Below, piece after piece: positions 1 through 11,102 of a DNA stretch of 64,000 nt. Both the position numbers and the translations under genes were made by a program. Position 1 is the first letter of the stretch, and each line of letters opens with the position of its first letter. Under the pieces are notes generated by a model. That model saw nothing but the letters and a program-made list of their open reading frames with translations, was not told the origin of the DNA and searched no databases. This DNA is from Puccinellia tenuiflora (lineage: Eukaryota > Streptophyta > Magnoliopsida > Poales > Poaceae): the NCBI GenBank assembly GCA_012064385.1, contig QRDG01001525.1:930001-994000 (forward strand), written 5' to 3'.

Positions 1-341
1 GGTCCTTGGAGCTGAACAACGCCATCACATGATTCTTCTACCGCTGCCATAACACCTAGACATCGCCTTTGAAGTGTCAGATCCAGCGACACACTACCAT
101 GTCTCCAAGCATTCGTCGTGCGACACAACAACAACCCACGGGTCTCACTCCCACCAAAACCGGGAGACGCGACCACCGCCGCCTAGCACATCAAATCCAA
201 CCCCACTGTGATGCCATGCGGCCACTGCAGCCAGATGCCACCATGCTGCCCGTAGTCGCTGACCCGGATCCATCGGCCTGCCCATACCCAGGAAGCGCGG
301 GACAGACACAGACCCGTCGGTGGCAAATACAGAGGCAACAT
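1..341. other. unassigned flank of the solo LTR
   Basis: Moderately GC-rich sequence with no ORF of recognisable family. The last five bases (AACAT) nearly match the five bases on the far side of the LTR (AACAC), so this is the host side of that insertion. Confidence 0.5.
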
Positions 342-701
342 TGTAGGATTCGTTGCATAGAAAACAAAAAAAATTCTACGTAACAAGCAGAAGAAACCTT
401 TCAAGATCTATCTACGAGATGCAAGTAGAGAGGAATATTAGATCCACTAACCCTTGAAGACATGAAAGCGCTTACGATCTAGAGCTCGTTGTCGGTGTAG
501 TCGTTCACGCGTTCGGATCAATCCGATGAAGCATCGCACGAGCAGCACCTCCAAGGTATCCAGACGTTCATATTGATGTAGACTTCTGCTCCTTGATCCC
601 GCAAGAGATGGATAAGTGGTTCACGAGATTCCAGCATCACGACGGCGTGGAGGTGGATATGGTGGAGGTTCTCCGCGGACAGGGATTGGCCAAGCCAAAT
701 A

Positions 702-746
<45 letters not shown>

Positions 747-2034
747 GGGTGGTGCGGCTAGTGTTGAGAGGGACTGCCTCCCCTGCGCCCCCACCCCTCC
801 TTATTTAGGAAGGAGGTAGGGGGTTTTCCCCTCCCCGTTTAGCGCCGGCGGCCAAGGGGGGTAGCATGCCCCCCAAGGCGCCCCTAAGGGTTACGGCTCC
901 CCTCCCACTTCTTGTCCGCGGGCCTTGGGGTTCAGTGCGGGTGGTCCATGTGGGCTGCTACACCTCCCCTCGGTCCATGAGCCCTTCCAGGTATGTGGGC
1001 CCCACTATGGAACCCTTCGGAACCTTCTAAAACATTCCGACTCTCTGCGGGAAAAATCCCGAACTTTTCTGAAACCCTGAAAAAACACTTTCATTATATG
1101 GAACTTTATCTCCGGACTCTTCTGGAGCTCCTCGTGATATCTAGGATCTCATCCGAGACTCCGAATCATTATTCGATTACACCATCTATTTATCTCAAAA
1201 AAAACCTAGCGACATCGAAGCGTTAAGTGTGTGACCCTACGGATTCGAGAAATGCAGACATGATGGATACACTTCTCCGATCAATTACCAATAGCGAGAC
1301 CGGGATGTCTATATTGGTTCCTACACATTCAACGAAGTTCTTTTATCGGTTGAACTACGATGTCGAGGATTCAATTAATCTGGTATACGATTCCCTTTGT
1401 CTCCCAATATAACACTTGCCTGAGATTCGATCATCGGTATCACCATACCTAGTTCAATCTCGTTAATAGCAAGTTCTCTTTACTCGTTACATAGTATATG
1501 ATCGTCGTGACTAAACTCCTTAGTCACATGCTTGCAAGATTTAGGATGCTATACTACCGAGAGGGTCCATAGACATCTTCTCCGTCACTTCGAGGGACAA
1601 ATCACAGTCTTGATTCATATCACCCAACAAATACCATCAGAAATACCTAAAAGCCATCTTTATAATCACCCAGTTACAAAGTGACGTTTGATGTCCACAA
1701 AGCTATACTTGACATATACTAGAAGCGATAGCAATCAAACTAAGTGACATGATCAATTGCTAAGCTTAATTGGGTCTGTCCATCACATCATTCTCCTAAT
1801 GATATGATTCCGTTATCAAGTAACTTATATAAGTCCATGGTTAGGAAACCTTAACCATCACCTGACTAACGAACTAGTCATAAGAGGCTCACTAGGGATA
1901 CAGTGTTGTTTATATTTCACACATGTATTTTGTTTCCGGTTAATATAATTATAGCATGAAAGTAACTAGTTATCATAAACATGAAATATAATAATAAACA
2001 ACTTCATTATTGCCTCTTGGGCATATTTCCAACA
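342..2034 (-). mobile_element. solo LTR, BARE/WIS/Angela-type Ty1-copia
   Basis: Read on the minus strand, the block starts TGTTGGAAATATGCCC near 2034 and ends with ATGCAACGAATCCTACA at 342. These are the canonical TG...CA ends of the wheat/barley BARE/WIS/Angela LTR group. The length of about 1.69 kb fits that group's LTRs. No primer-binding site, gag-pol or second LTR is present on either side, and the flanking five bases are AACAT and AACAC, consistent with a mutated 5-bp target duplication. A solo LTR left by LTR-LTR recombination is therefore the simplest reading. The short ORFs inside it have no meaning. Confidence 0.85.
705..739. repeat. (GA)n microsatellite
   Basis: About 17 GA dinucleotides inside the solo LTR. 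They give rise to spurious Arg-Glu repeat ORFs. Confidence 0.9.
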
Positions 2035-3740
2035 AACACTACCGCGTCGCCTCCACCTCCATCATCGTCGAGGCCGTCATTGAGTGTCCATGACACCCAT
2101 CGCCGAAGCCATTGGAACTCCCCACCACCGTCGTTAGACGAGGAATACCGCCACCCAAGGAGAAGAGCCTCGTCGCCGCCCAGGCTTTGTGTCGTGGGAT
2201 TGGCACGGCATTAGTCATAACAGGATAACTTCATAGGTGTCGAGTTTGAAGACTTAGGTTGTCCAGGACGAGATTGGTTCACACGATAAACCCAGATTCG
2301 GATCCTCATGGTGGAGGCAAGACCTACTCCTGCTTTGTTGTATTGATGATAATCTCGAATAGAAGGTCGCGAGTCCGCTACTTGGAGTCGATATTGTTAG
2401 GGCTTGATAGAGTAAATTGTGTGTCTGCCTTCGGAGGCGCCTCTAGCTGGCCTTATATACACAACCAACTTAGAGTTACAAGGTATCCCGAGGCGATTCA
2501 GGGTCGGTGTCCTACTTGGAGTCTACAATGATATGTATCTCCTTTGCCAAGTTAAGACACCGTCTTGTTGTACAACTCTTGATGGATTCGTACTGGGTTC
2601 GAGCCGTCCCATGTTGATCCATTTGCAATCACACGGAGGGAGGAATTTGCGGGTGTAGTAGCTGATCGGGAGTCAAGTTGCAAAGGTGAACAACTTTTGA
2701 AGGTACCGTGGGGCGATTCTTGGAGGTACTGTGGGGCGATTATGTGGGGAGGGATTGGGTGTTGGTAGTTCTGGAATAGCGCTGAGATGTGGTGGAGGTG
2801 GCGATGGCTTGCTGAAATTAGTGTTTGTTGGATTCGTGCCCATGGATATAGTCGAAGATTTCAGCATCGCAAGGCTGATTTGAGCTACCATAACGACGAG
2901 TATGGAATATCACCTTGGATGTTGTCAACCGATTTTTGCATTCTTGAGAGCGCGTACGACAATGGGTCATGTAGGAATGTGGGATTCGCGTGAACTCCTA
3001 AGACAAGAGACTAGAGTGTAGATCTGGTCGGGCACCGGGATTTTACCACCGAATCTGGGAGATCTAGCAACCTTGCGTCGAGCCAGCTAAACATTGTTGA
3101 GTTGGGAGGGTAGGGTGGGTCTCTCGCGTGGGGGGGAAAGTTTTTTATACCTATTGTCAAGTCCTTTGTGGGTTTGCTCTGAATCGATTAGTTTCAAGAG
3201 GAAAACTAGGAGCTAGCTAGGGTATGAAGGTAGGACGTAAATATAAATGGGAGGATTCAAGAAATGAAGAACTACAACATATGGAAAATAGGAAAGCAGG
3301 AACATGGAATTTAGGTTTTTTTATCGCGTGCCACCCATCCCCCACTCTCCCCACTTATATATAGTCTTTAGAAGAGCCACATGTTCACTTAGTTCATTAC
3401 AAACAATGCACTTAGTCCTAATGAGGTTTAACTAAGTTATTACAATCAGGTCCGTGCGATTGCGCTGAAACATTACAGAGTGATCTGCACCGTTCGCTGA
3501 CTGAATAAGTTGGAAAGTGGCAGAAACACGGGAGGTGTTGGATATTAGCACTACAATTCTTGACAATTCTCCGTGGTTGAAGCCATACTTCAAGGATGTA
3601 ATGAAGGAAATGTGGCCTTGATGAAACTGGCGTCTTCCCATGTAGCCTCTACAGGAGGAACTGGAAAGTCGTACGTACCTGCGTTGCTTGAAACCTGACG
3701 ATATTTAACCATTGTGGAACTGGAATGTCATACAAACCTG
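2035..3740. other. unassigned region
   Basis: No ORF longer than about 90 codons, and nothing I can match to a gene or transposon family. It probably contains decayed transposon sequence, possibly the upstream part of the LINE remnant that follows. Confidence 0.4.
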
Positions 3741-3749
3741 CGTTGCGTG

Positions 3750-4300
3750 CACCCTCAAGATCATGTTCCAAGCCTGGATTGGTCTTCGAGGTCGGTGCTT
3801 GACCACACACAGGCTGTATTCTGCGTTATAGTCTTCCCACTCATACGGTATGCCCCTTTTATAAAACGGCAGATGAGACGCTCGATCATCTCTCCCTCAA
3901 CTGCCGATAATTGGTATGGTCTAGGAAGGTGCTTGTGGTGGCTAGGCTTGGCGATCTCGCCACCATATGGGCAGTGTATGATCCAATCCTGGTGGCCATA
4001 TGTAGTGCAACATCTATTTCTCTACTAAAAATTTGCGAAGGAGCATGCTCGTGTTACGAAGCATGTGGCTAGAGCGCAACTCTAGAGTTTTCGATGCCAA
4101 TGAGTACCCTGCGCTGATCATGCATGATTGCATTGTCGATGACTTGGATGGCTTGCATACATGGGCCGCAACGAGAGATAGATTAGACCACCTTCGTCCA
4201 GCTCTCCCCAAAGTGGGAAACTGGCACCGTGGTGTAGTTTGTTGTTTTCGTTGTATGACTCTAGTGTTTGCCCTACATGTTTAATACAAAGACGTGCAGA
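3750..4300 (+). pseudogene. LINE (non-LTR retrotransposon) ORF2 3' remnant
   Basis: Joining frames across frameshifts gives the zinc-finger tail of plant LINE reverse transcriptases (zf-RVT). A segment with RCLTTHRLYSAL is followed by CPFYKTADETLDHLSLNC at about 3851-3904. The usual C-terminal motif MWLERNSRVFDA lies at about 4063-4098, followed by an acidic/tryptophan stretch (HDCIVDDLDGLHTW). A stop interrupts the frame just after the CPFYK motif. The downstream AATACAAAGACGTGCAGATC near 4283 resembles the 3' untranslated end of grass LINEs. The copy is 5'-truncated and dead. Confidence 0.7.
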
Positions 4301-4698
4301 TCTTCTAGAGGTTCTAACAAAAGATATAATTTCTGAGTTATGCTTTCATTGGAAGATTTTTTTTTTGAAGGTAGAAGACATAATTTATCACAATATGAAT
4401 AAAGTGAGAATGCAAAACTTGTATATACACGACACTATAACTCGTACTTCCCTGACACGTGCAAGAACATCAAATTCAGGTATTGAAAAATATTTCGTTT
4501 TCCTGTGGAATCAGCAAAAACAATTACATATAGGAGTCCGTACACTCTTTTCTCGCAAACACACAACACTTGCCAAATATAAGTGTAGCACTTTCCTCGA
4601 GTTTTTCCTGCTTGTATTAGAGCGTCAATATGTTGATGCTCAGATGCCTTTCAAAAAGAGCATTCACAAACTTCCCAAACCGCGCACACCATCACTGC

Positions 4699-6646
4699 CT
4701 ACGTTCGGCCTTGCGGCGAGCACTGAAAGCAAGCGCACGGAGGAAATAATTGCCCGGTTTGTGTATCTGACATTGGTCACAAGAACCCATGAGAACAGTT
4801 GCTCGCAGAAGAGAGAACAAAACATCATAAAATAACCAGAAACATGCGTACCGTCTTGTCGGTGGACTGAAGGAGGTGGTAGAGCGCCGGCGCGGCCTCC
4901 ATGGCCTTGGGCACGTCCGCCTCGTCGCAGTCTTCGAAGAGTTGGGCGAGGATATTGAGCGCCATTTTTTCACACTATTTCCACAAACAGGTGGTGACTG
5001 GTGAGCACGATGGTTCGCGCATGGCCTTAAGGCCTGGACGGGGCTGTACGGGTGCGGAGAAAGGAATGGGGCTGACCTGCTTTCTGGTGGAGGAGGCGGC
5101 GATGGACTGTAGCAAGGCGGAGGCGACGCCGAGGCGCAGGCACTCGTCCGGGAGTTCTATACACATATCGCTTCCAGAGCTCGCAGGCACTGCAAGAGCA
5201 AACGACCAGATAAGGAAAATCTACAAAGATCAAATTGTGTGGTAGGGTTCAAGCTTGGGTGTTTAAGATCGTGATACTTAATTAAGGGCTGTGCTATCTA
5301 GCGGCGCCGCATATTTTACCTTTCGTGCGGCGGCTGCTGATAACCTACTGACAACCGTTCCCGACTGAACTCGACAGCACGTACGCGCGAACGATTCCGT
5401 GACTCCACTAATAAAAAATAGCCTTTTAGCTAGGGGGAAATACGAGTAAAACTTTTACATGCTAAGTGGTCTACGTGGCTGAGTATGTTAGTTCAATTAC
5501 CAGATTTTTTTATTAAATATAGCTATCAGATTATTTTGATACAGCTATCAGGTTTTTTCAGAGCAGTTGCCAGGTATTTTAGATATAAATATTATATTGA
5601 TTTGACACACCTACCAGTTTTTCGAAGGCAATTTCAAGATTTTAAAATGCAGCTACCAGGTTAATTTAACGCACCTACCAGGTTGATTTAATATGCCTAC
5701 CAAATTTCTAAAGAGCAATTATTAGATTTTTTTAACCGTAGCTGCCAGGTTTTACCAAAGCATATCCCCTATTATTTACTGTAGATACCAGATACGAAAG
5801 ATGCAACTGCCAAATTATTTCGATGCACCGACCAAGTTTTATGAAATAAGATACCATATTTTCTGATGTAGCAACATGATCATTTAGCCTAACAAATCAG
5901 GTCTATCCATGGTTTGGTTTCTAGCTACCCTCGAGTGAGCACCTCCTGCAAAAAGATGAGGCATGCAAAAAGATGCAAATGAGCAGGCAGCTAGCGCATG
6001 CAGCTCCATGCACTTGGTAGCAGGCTAATAGGTACTACCATGCATGCAGACCTATAGCCTACTGTAGCAGTGTAGCTGTAGCAGGTAATAATAGTGCTAG
6101 TAGATGTAGCAATTTGAATACTCAGTATTTGTTTTTGCAGAAGATTCCGATCGGACCCGCGGGTGCAGACAAAGGTGCGCATGTCTACGGAGTACGTACA
6201 TATTTCCGAAACACGCCGCACAGAAGGACGCGTTGTGCGGTCGCTTATAGATAGATTTTCCCCTTAATTAATTAGTTAGAGTGGCCCGCGGTCGATACTT
6301 CATATGCGCACGTACGTACCTCTTCGGCGAGCTCGATGTTGTCGACGGCGAGCAGCCGGTCCCGGAGCGCCTGGACGGCGCCGTGCTCGAGGAAGTTCTC
6401 GGCCCACTGCGGCAGGATCTCGACGGCGTCGGCGATGGCCTGGAACGGCACGTCGCCCTGCTGGTCGGCGGAGACGAGCGCGGGGAGGCGCGCCGCCAAG
6501 TATTCGACGTTGACCACGGCGAGCAGGGTGTCCGAGTGGGTAACCATGAGGATCTCGCAGAGCATCTCCAGCGCCCCCACGTGCGCGTCCGCGTCCGCGG
6601 CCTCGTCCGCCAGCGCCCCCATCACGTACGGCATGAGCTCGGCCAT
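4699..6646 (-). CDS. small armadillo-type helical-repeat protein, four exons
   Basis: Proposed exons, minus strand: 6646-6316, 5189-5077, 4974-4852, 4722-4699, about 196 codons. All junctions are GT-AG and in phase if the second of two overlapping GTACGT donors at 6315 is used. The protein is leucine/alanine-rich amphipathic helices (MAELMPYVMGALADEAAD..., then ...AIADAVEILPQWAENFLE, ...LGVASALLQSIAASSTRK, ...MALNILAQLFEDCDEADV), the look of an ARM/HEAT fold; I assign no specific function. An in-frame ATG 33 bases upstream (6679) is an alternative start. The copia-derived DNA begins at about 6707, so the normal promoter or any upstream exon has been displaced. The large intron holds a short-repeat array. 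The last exon is the least certain part. ARM folds usually bind proteins; no catalytic residues are expected. Confidence 0.6.
5460..5910. repeat. short dispersed repeat zone, core CTACCAGGTT
   Basis: About 13 variants of a core such as AGCTACCAGGTT, AGCTATCAGGTTT, AGTTGCCAGGTA and ACCTACCAGGTT, spaced about 30-40 bases apart in AT-rich DNA. The zone lies in the long intron of the ARM-type gene. The spacing and degeneracy look like the subterminal repeats of a DNA transposon, but I could not find terminal inverted repeats. Confidence 0.6.
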
Positions 6647-6707
6647 CGATCGGTCTCCTGGTCGCGGCAACGACTCCATCTCTCTCTACGCCACGTTCAC
6701 GTATTGG

Positions 6708-7160
6708 CGCTCATGGCCGAAGAAGGTGATGATGGTCCGGTGATGTTGATGTGCGAACTCGTGGACAAGGATGATCCAGTTCCTCAAGCGACGGCTAAAG
6801 AAATTGTCACACTTGTGGAAGAGAAAGTTTTCCATCATGATCAGGAAACCCGTGTCAACGTTACGGACACGGAAGGTGATTCGAAGACTCGTGTCGATGC
6901 TATGGATACGGGAGGAGATTCGAAAAATCATACCGAAGCCACTGGTATGATGGCGTACGTGGCACCAGAAGTCCACGAGTTCCGAAGATGTTGATGCTCG
7001 AAGTAAGCGAGCTGGTGGAGAAGGGAGAGCTACCCCCTTCGGTGCCGGCCACAGAGATTGTGACGCTCGTGGAAGAGAAGGTGTACCTTCATGATCAGCG
7101 GAGGATGAACACCGCTCACAATGTTTGGTACCTCGACACTGGCGCAAGCAATCACATGAC
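6708..7160 (+). mobile_element. duplicated copia gag-protease junction fragment
   Basis: This 453-base segment matches 8106-8558 with a single visible difference (T at 6831 against G in the other copy). It runs from the end of gag to the protease motif WYLDTGASNHM. It abuts the ARM-type gene on the left and an LTR-like sequence on the right. It is best explained as what is left of a second, neighbouring copy of the same copia element. Confidence 0.8.
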
Positions 7161-7401
7161 TCCTCCGAGAGTGATAGAGGCCAGACGCTGAGCAAGTGAG
7201 TAGTTTCTGGGAGAGCTTGAGGAGAGCCAGATAACCATCCCGAGACTCGGTAGGAGCTTGGAGTGGGTAGTAAGTTAGCTAAGGAGCAAGCTTGTAAGCA
7301 GGTTGTAATCCGTATAAATCAAGTAGACAGGCAGGAGTAGGGGTGTTATCTCCTCACGAGAGCCCCGAACCTGGGTAAAACCGTGTGTGTGTGTGTGTGA
7401 G
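7161..7401 (+). mobile_element. copia LTR 3' part and leader, with (GT)n
   Basis: Non-coding stretch containing GTATAAATC near 7311 and ending at CCCCGAACCTGGGTAAAACC, followed by a (GT)n run at 7383-7401 and then the gag frame. Its position directly before gag, and its promoter-like composition, suggest the downstream part of an LTR plus the 5' leader. I could not identify the LTR start or the primer-binding site. Confidence 0.5.
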
Positions 7402-8394
7402 TTGTGTTCTTTGTGTGCGTGTTCGTGTGCGCAAGCCCTCCCCGGGTGCCTCCAGCGTCCATCGGCCCCACATCTTAAGCCATCCTATGGCATCTGCCGT
7501 GACACCACCACGACACACCTAATCTCGAAGAAATCAGCAAAGGAGGCGTGGGAGGCACTCAAGACGTTGAATCTCGGGCACGAGCGTGTTCGCGAGGCGA
7601 CCCTACAATCCATGCTGAAAAGTTACGAGAACCTGGAGATGAGAGAGGATGAGACGGTGGACGCCTTCGCCTCGAGGGTCGCCACATTGGTCAACGGGAT
7701 TCGCGGCCTCGACGAGAAGTTGGAAGAGATCTCGGTCGTTAGGCGATTCCTCCGTGCAGCGCCGCGGCGTTACATGTCCATTGTGTCAGCAATCGAGCAG
7801 TGCGTTGATCTCAAGACTCTCACGTTGGATGATTTGGTCGGGCGATTCAAAGCGCACGACGAGCGGATGAAAATCACCTACAGCGGCGATGTGAAGCAGG
7901 ATGAGACACTGATGCTTACGCGCGCTCAGTGGCAGGCACTAGTTGAGAAGGAGAAGAAGAGAAACAAAGCATCTGGCAGCGGTGAGACGGACGGAGAGTC
8001 GAAAAAGCCAAAGAAAAAGAAGTTTGACAAGAGTAAGATCCGTTGCCATAACTGCAATTTGCTCGGGCACTTCAAGTCGGAGTGTCGAAAACCCGCACAA
8101 GAGAGGGCGCTCATGGCCGAAGAAGGTGATGATGGTCCGGTGATGTTGATGTGCGAACTCGTGGACAAGGATGATCCAGTTCCTCAAGCGACGGCTAAAG
8201 AAATTGTCACACTTGTGGAAGAGAAAGTTTGCCATCATGATCAGGAAACCCGTGTCAACGTTACGGACACGGAAGGTGATTCGAAGACTCGTGTCGATGC
8301 TATGGATACGGGAGGAGATTCGAAAAATCATACCGAAGCCACTGGTATGATGGCGTACGTGGCACCAGAAGTCCACGAGTTCCGAAGATGTTGA
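7402..8394 (+). pseudogene. Ty1-copia gag
   Basis: The frame encodes a retrotransposon capsid-type domain (KSAKEAWEALKTLNLGHERV..., LQSMLKSYENLEM, DETVDAFASRVATLVNGIRG, RRFLRAAPRRYMSIVSAIEQ). A lysine-rich linker and a CCHC zinc knuckle follow (CHNCNLLGHFKSEC at about 8041-8084). The typical N-terminal gag residues and start codon are not evident, because the open frame runs back into the leader. The frame stops at 8394, seven bases past the ATG of the pol frame (8388), where an intact copia would be continuous. The same defect exists in the 6708-7160 copy. Confidence 0.85.
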
Positions 8395-9764
8395 TGCTCG
8401 AAGTAAGCGAGCTGGTGGAGAAGGGAGAGCTACCCCCTTCGGTGCCGGCCACAGAGATTGTGACGCTCGTGGAAGAGAAGGTGTACCTTCATGATCAGCG
8501 GAGGATGAACACCGCTCACAATGTTTGGTACCTCGACACTGGCGCAAGCAATCACATGACCGGCGACAAGGCCCAGTTCTATGAGCTAAATCTCTCAGTG
8601 GGAGGCACCGTTCGATTCGGTGATGGTTCAACAGTCGGCATAGCAGGACGAGGCACTGTCCTGTTTGAGCTAGAGAACGGCGGTCACAGGGTACTCATGG
8701 ATGTGTACTATATTCCTAAGTTAAAAAGCAACATTATCAGTCTTGGTCAGCTCGCAGAGCGTGGATGCAAGATTGTGATTGAAGATGACTACCTATGGGG
8801 ATATGACCGTGAGAGACTGCTTATCATCAAGGTGCGTAGATCGAAGAACAGACTCTACATCCTTGAATTGGGCCGTGCGGATCCGGTATGCCTGATGGCA
8901 AGCCTCAGCGACACCGCTTGGAAGTGGCATGCGAGATACGGTCACCTCAATTTCCAAGCGCTTCGTATGCTCGGGCAGAAGGAGATGGTACACGGTTTAC
9001 CGTGTGTGGATCACGTGGATCAAATATGTGACGGATGTCTTATCGGGAAGCAACGGCGTGCCCCGTTTCCACGTGAAGCCATGTTTCGTGCAAGCAAAGT
9101 ACTCGAACTCGTTCATGGCGATCTATGCGGCCCAATTTCACCCGCAACCCCGTCCGGCAATAGGTATTTCTTACTTGTGGTGGATGATTACAGTCGATAC
9201 ATGTGGATTGCATTGCTGGAAAGTAAGGATCAAGCTCTACAAGTATTTAAGAAGATCAAGGCAGCCGTCGAAGTTGAGGTGGAGGCGAAGTTAAAGGCCC
9301 TACGCACAGATCGGGGGGGTGAATTCACTTCGAACGAGTTCACTTCGTTTTGTGACGAGCATGGCATCAAGCGGTATCTCACCGCTCCCTATAGTCCACA
9401 GCAAAATGGTGTAGTGGAGCGAAGGAACCAAACCGTTGTGGCCATGGCACGAAGCATGATGAAGAGTAAAGGGTTGCCGGGAAAATTCTGGGGTGAGGCA
9501 GTCAACACGGCTGTCTATTTGCTGAACAGGGCACCGACCAAGAGTGTGGTTGGTATGACTCCGTATGAAGCATTGTACGGACGCAAGCCCTCGGTTGATC
9601 ATCTTCGCACTTTCGGGTGCGTGGCTCATGTCAAGACGGTGTCCGGCCATACTAGCAAATTGACGGATCGGAGCACTCCAATGGTCATGATTGGCTACGA
9701 AGCTGGCTCGAAGGCATACCGTACGTGCAATCCCTCGAATAATAAGGTGGTTGTGACGTGGTGA
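8388..9764 (+). pseudogene. Ty1-copia protease and integrase, truncated pol
   Basis: In order: a gag-derived linker, aspartic protease motif (WYLDTGASNHMTG), the GAG-pre-integrase HHCC region (WHARYGHLNFQALRML ... CDGCLIGKQ), then the integrase core with its DD(35)E residues (HGDLCGP, YFLLVVDDYSRYMW, RTDRGGEF, YSPQQNGVVERRNQ). The C-terminal part (GRKPSVDHLRTFGCVAHV) follows, and the frame ends at VVVTW-stop. Reverse transcriptase and RNase H are absent, because the element is cut off at about 9757-9764 against Ulp1-type sequence. The element cannot be autonomous. Confidence 0.92.
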
Positions 9765-9854
9765 GTTCCCATCATGCTCACTGGTTTTCCATCCCCTGAT
9801 ACCCATGCTGATTGCCTAAACCTATTTTCTGCTATGTGTCACATTTTTTTGTAG

Positions 9855-10466
9855 CTACATTTCCCTATTATCAAAAACAGCCACTGGATTGTATGTTCTG
9901 TAAACATGCTGATGAAGCAATTCCACATATTTGATTCTTTCAAGAGCTCCAAGAATAAGAGCATGTTGGAGGAAGCAGCCAACAACCTGGTTAGTTGCTA
10001 CATACATGATATTTTTGTTGTTTTTCTTCATGCATGCTTCCACTTGCTAGAAATATCTATTGGTAACAGAAACACTCTTTATTTGATCCTATAGTTCACA
10101 AACTTCATGGCACTGGTCGATGCTTCGAAAATTGCTAAAATCGACTGGTCACGCTTCACGCATTTCACACCTGAACACCCACAGCAGAAGACCATGTAAG
10201 TTATTGCTGCACACTTGCTATCTGATTTGCTCATATATTGTTTTTTCGAGTTTTTTATTCATTATCTGTGTTTTTGTTGGTACAGCTATGATTGTGGTTT
10301 CTTCTCAATGTTGTACATGGAGCACTTCAATGCCAAGGTCATGCTCGACTTCGACAAGGATGATATTCCTGGTTTCCGAATGGCTATAGCAGGAACACTA
10401 GTTGACAACAGGGAGAATGAAGGAGACATTACAACGGTCATGGAGATGGATCTGCTGCCTGCTTAG
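9855..10466 (+). pseudogene. Ulp1-type (C48) cysteine protease, C-terminal half
   Basis: Three exons with good GT-AG junctions: 9855-9989, 10095-10195, 10286-10466 (about 138 codons, stop TAG). The catalytic triad of SUMO-protease-like C48 peptidases is complete: His in SHWIVCSVNM, Asp in FHIFDSFK and Cys in YDCGFFSMLYMEHF. The N-terminal half of the protein is missing; upstream of 9855 there is only about 90 bases of intron-like sequence before the copia fragment. Transposon-borne Ulp1 genes of this kind accompany plant MULE and CACTA transposases. Here the gene converges with the FAR1-type transposase. A protein could be made only from a new upstream start. Confidence 0.75.
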
Positions 10467-11102
10467 GGGGAAATCATGTAGCAAATCAACTTTTGTAATG
10501 CCAACTAGGTTTACAAAAACATGTAGCAGTCTGCTGTAGCAGTTTTGGATGATCTCTTGTATCAAGTGCTTTTACTTTTGGTTGGAAGGCATATGAATGT
10601 TAAACTGCTATTTTGCGCCACGTGGTTTTGCTATATATGAAATATGTGTTGGCTAAAATATCCTGAATGTGCCTGGGTCTTTGTTGATGCTGGTTTTTAG
10701 CCAAGACAAAATTAGGATATGCTACAAACAAATAATTGAATTGCTAGAATTGAAGTTTTAATTTGCTACAAAACTAAAATTTTGTTGCTGCAAATGAAAT
10801 TATACCATGATGCTGACTATACCATGATGCTGCAAAGGAAATTTATAAATGCTATAAAACAAGGAAATTTTTGCTACAACATATATTCTCATATGCTACA
10901 TAAGTCAAACTTCACCAGAAATTGCTGGGTAAGAACAGAAAACACAACAAAAGATTTGTTTGTGTAGCACATCCATATAACCTTAATATTCTTTCTGCAG
11001 CACAATATATTTTACAAGTAATATCAATTGGTTTATACTTCGTCTCAAGTTCAACTATAGATATACAGGTATTTTTCGTAGCATTTTTCGGTTACACAGT
11101 AG
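10467..11102. repeat. AT-rich spacer with TGCTACAAA / TGTAGCA motifs
   Basis: The spacer between the convergent Ulp1 and transposase genes holds more than ten variants of GCTACAAA, GCTGCAAA, TGTAGCA and TTGCTACAAC in both orientations, about 30-60 bases apart. The same motifs recur in the transposase introns and 5' flank (12050-12240, 13960-14280). No coding potential. Confidence 0.6.

Noticed and set aside
593..819. ORFs with Arg-Glu repeats
   Set aside because: Produced by the (GA)n tract inside the copia LTR.
3432..3641. 69-codon minus-strand ORF near the LINE remnant
   Set aside because: No similarity recognised; lies next to the plus-strand LINE sequence.
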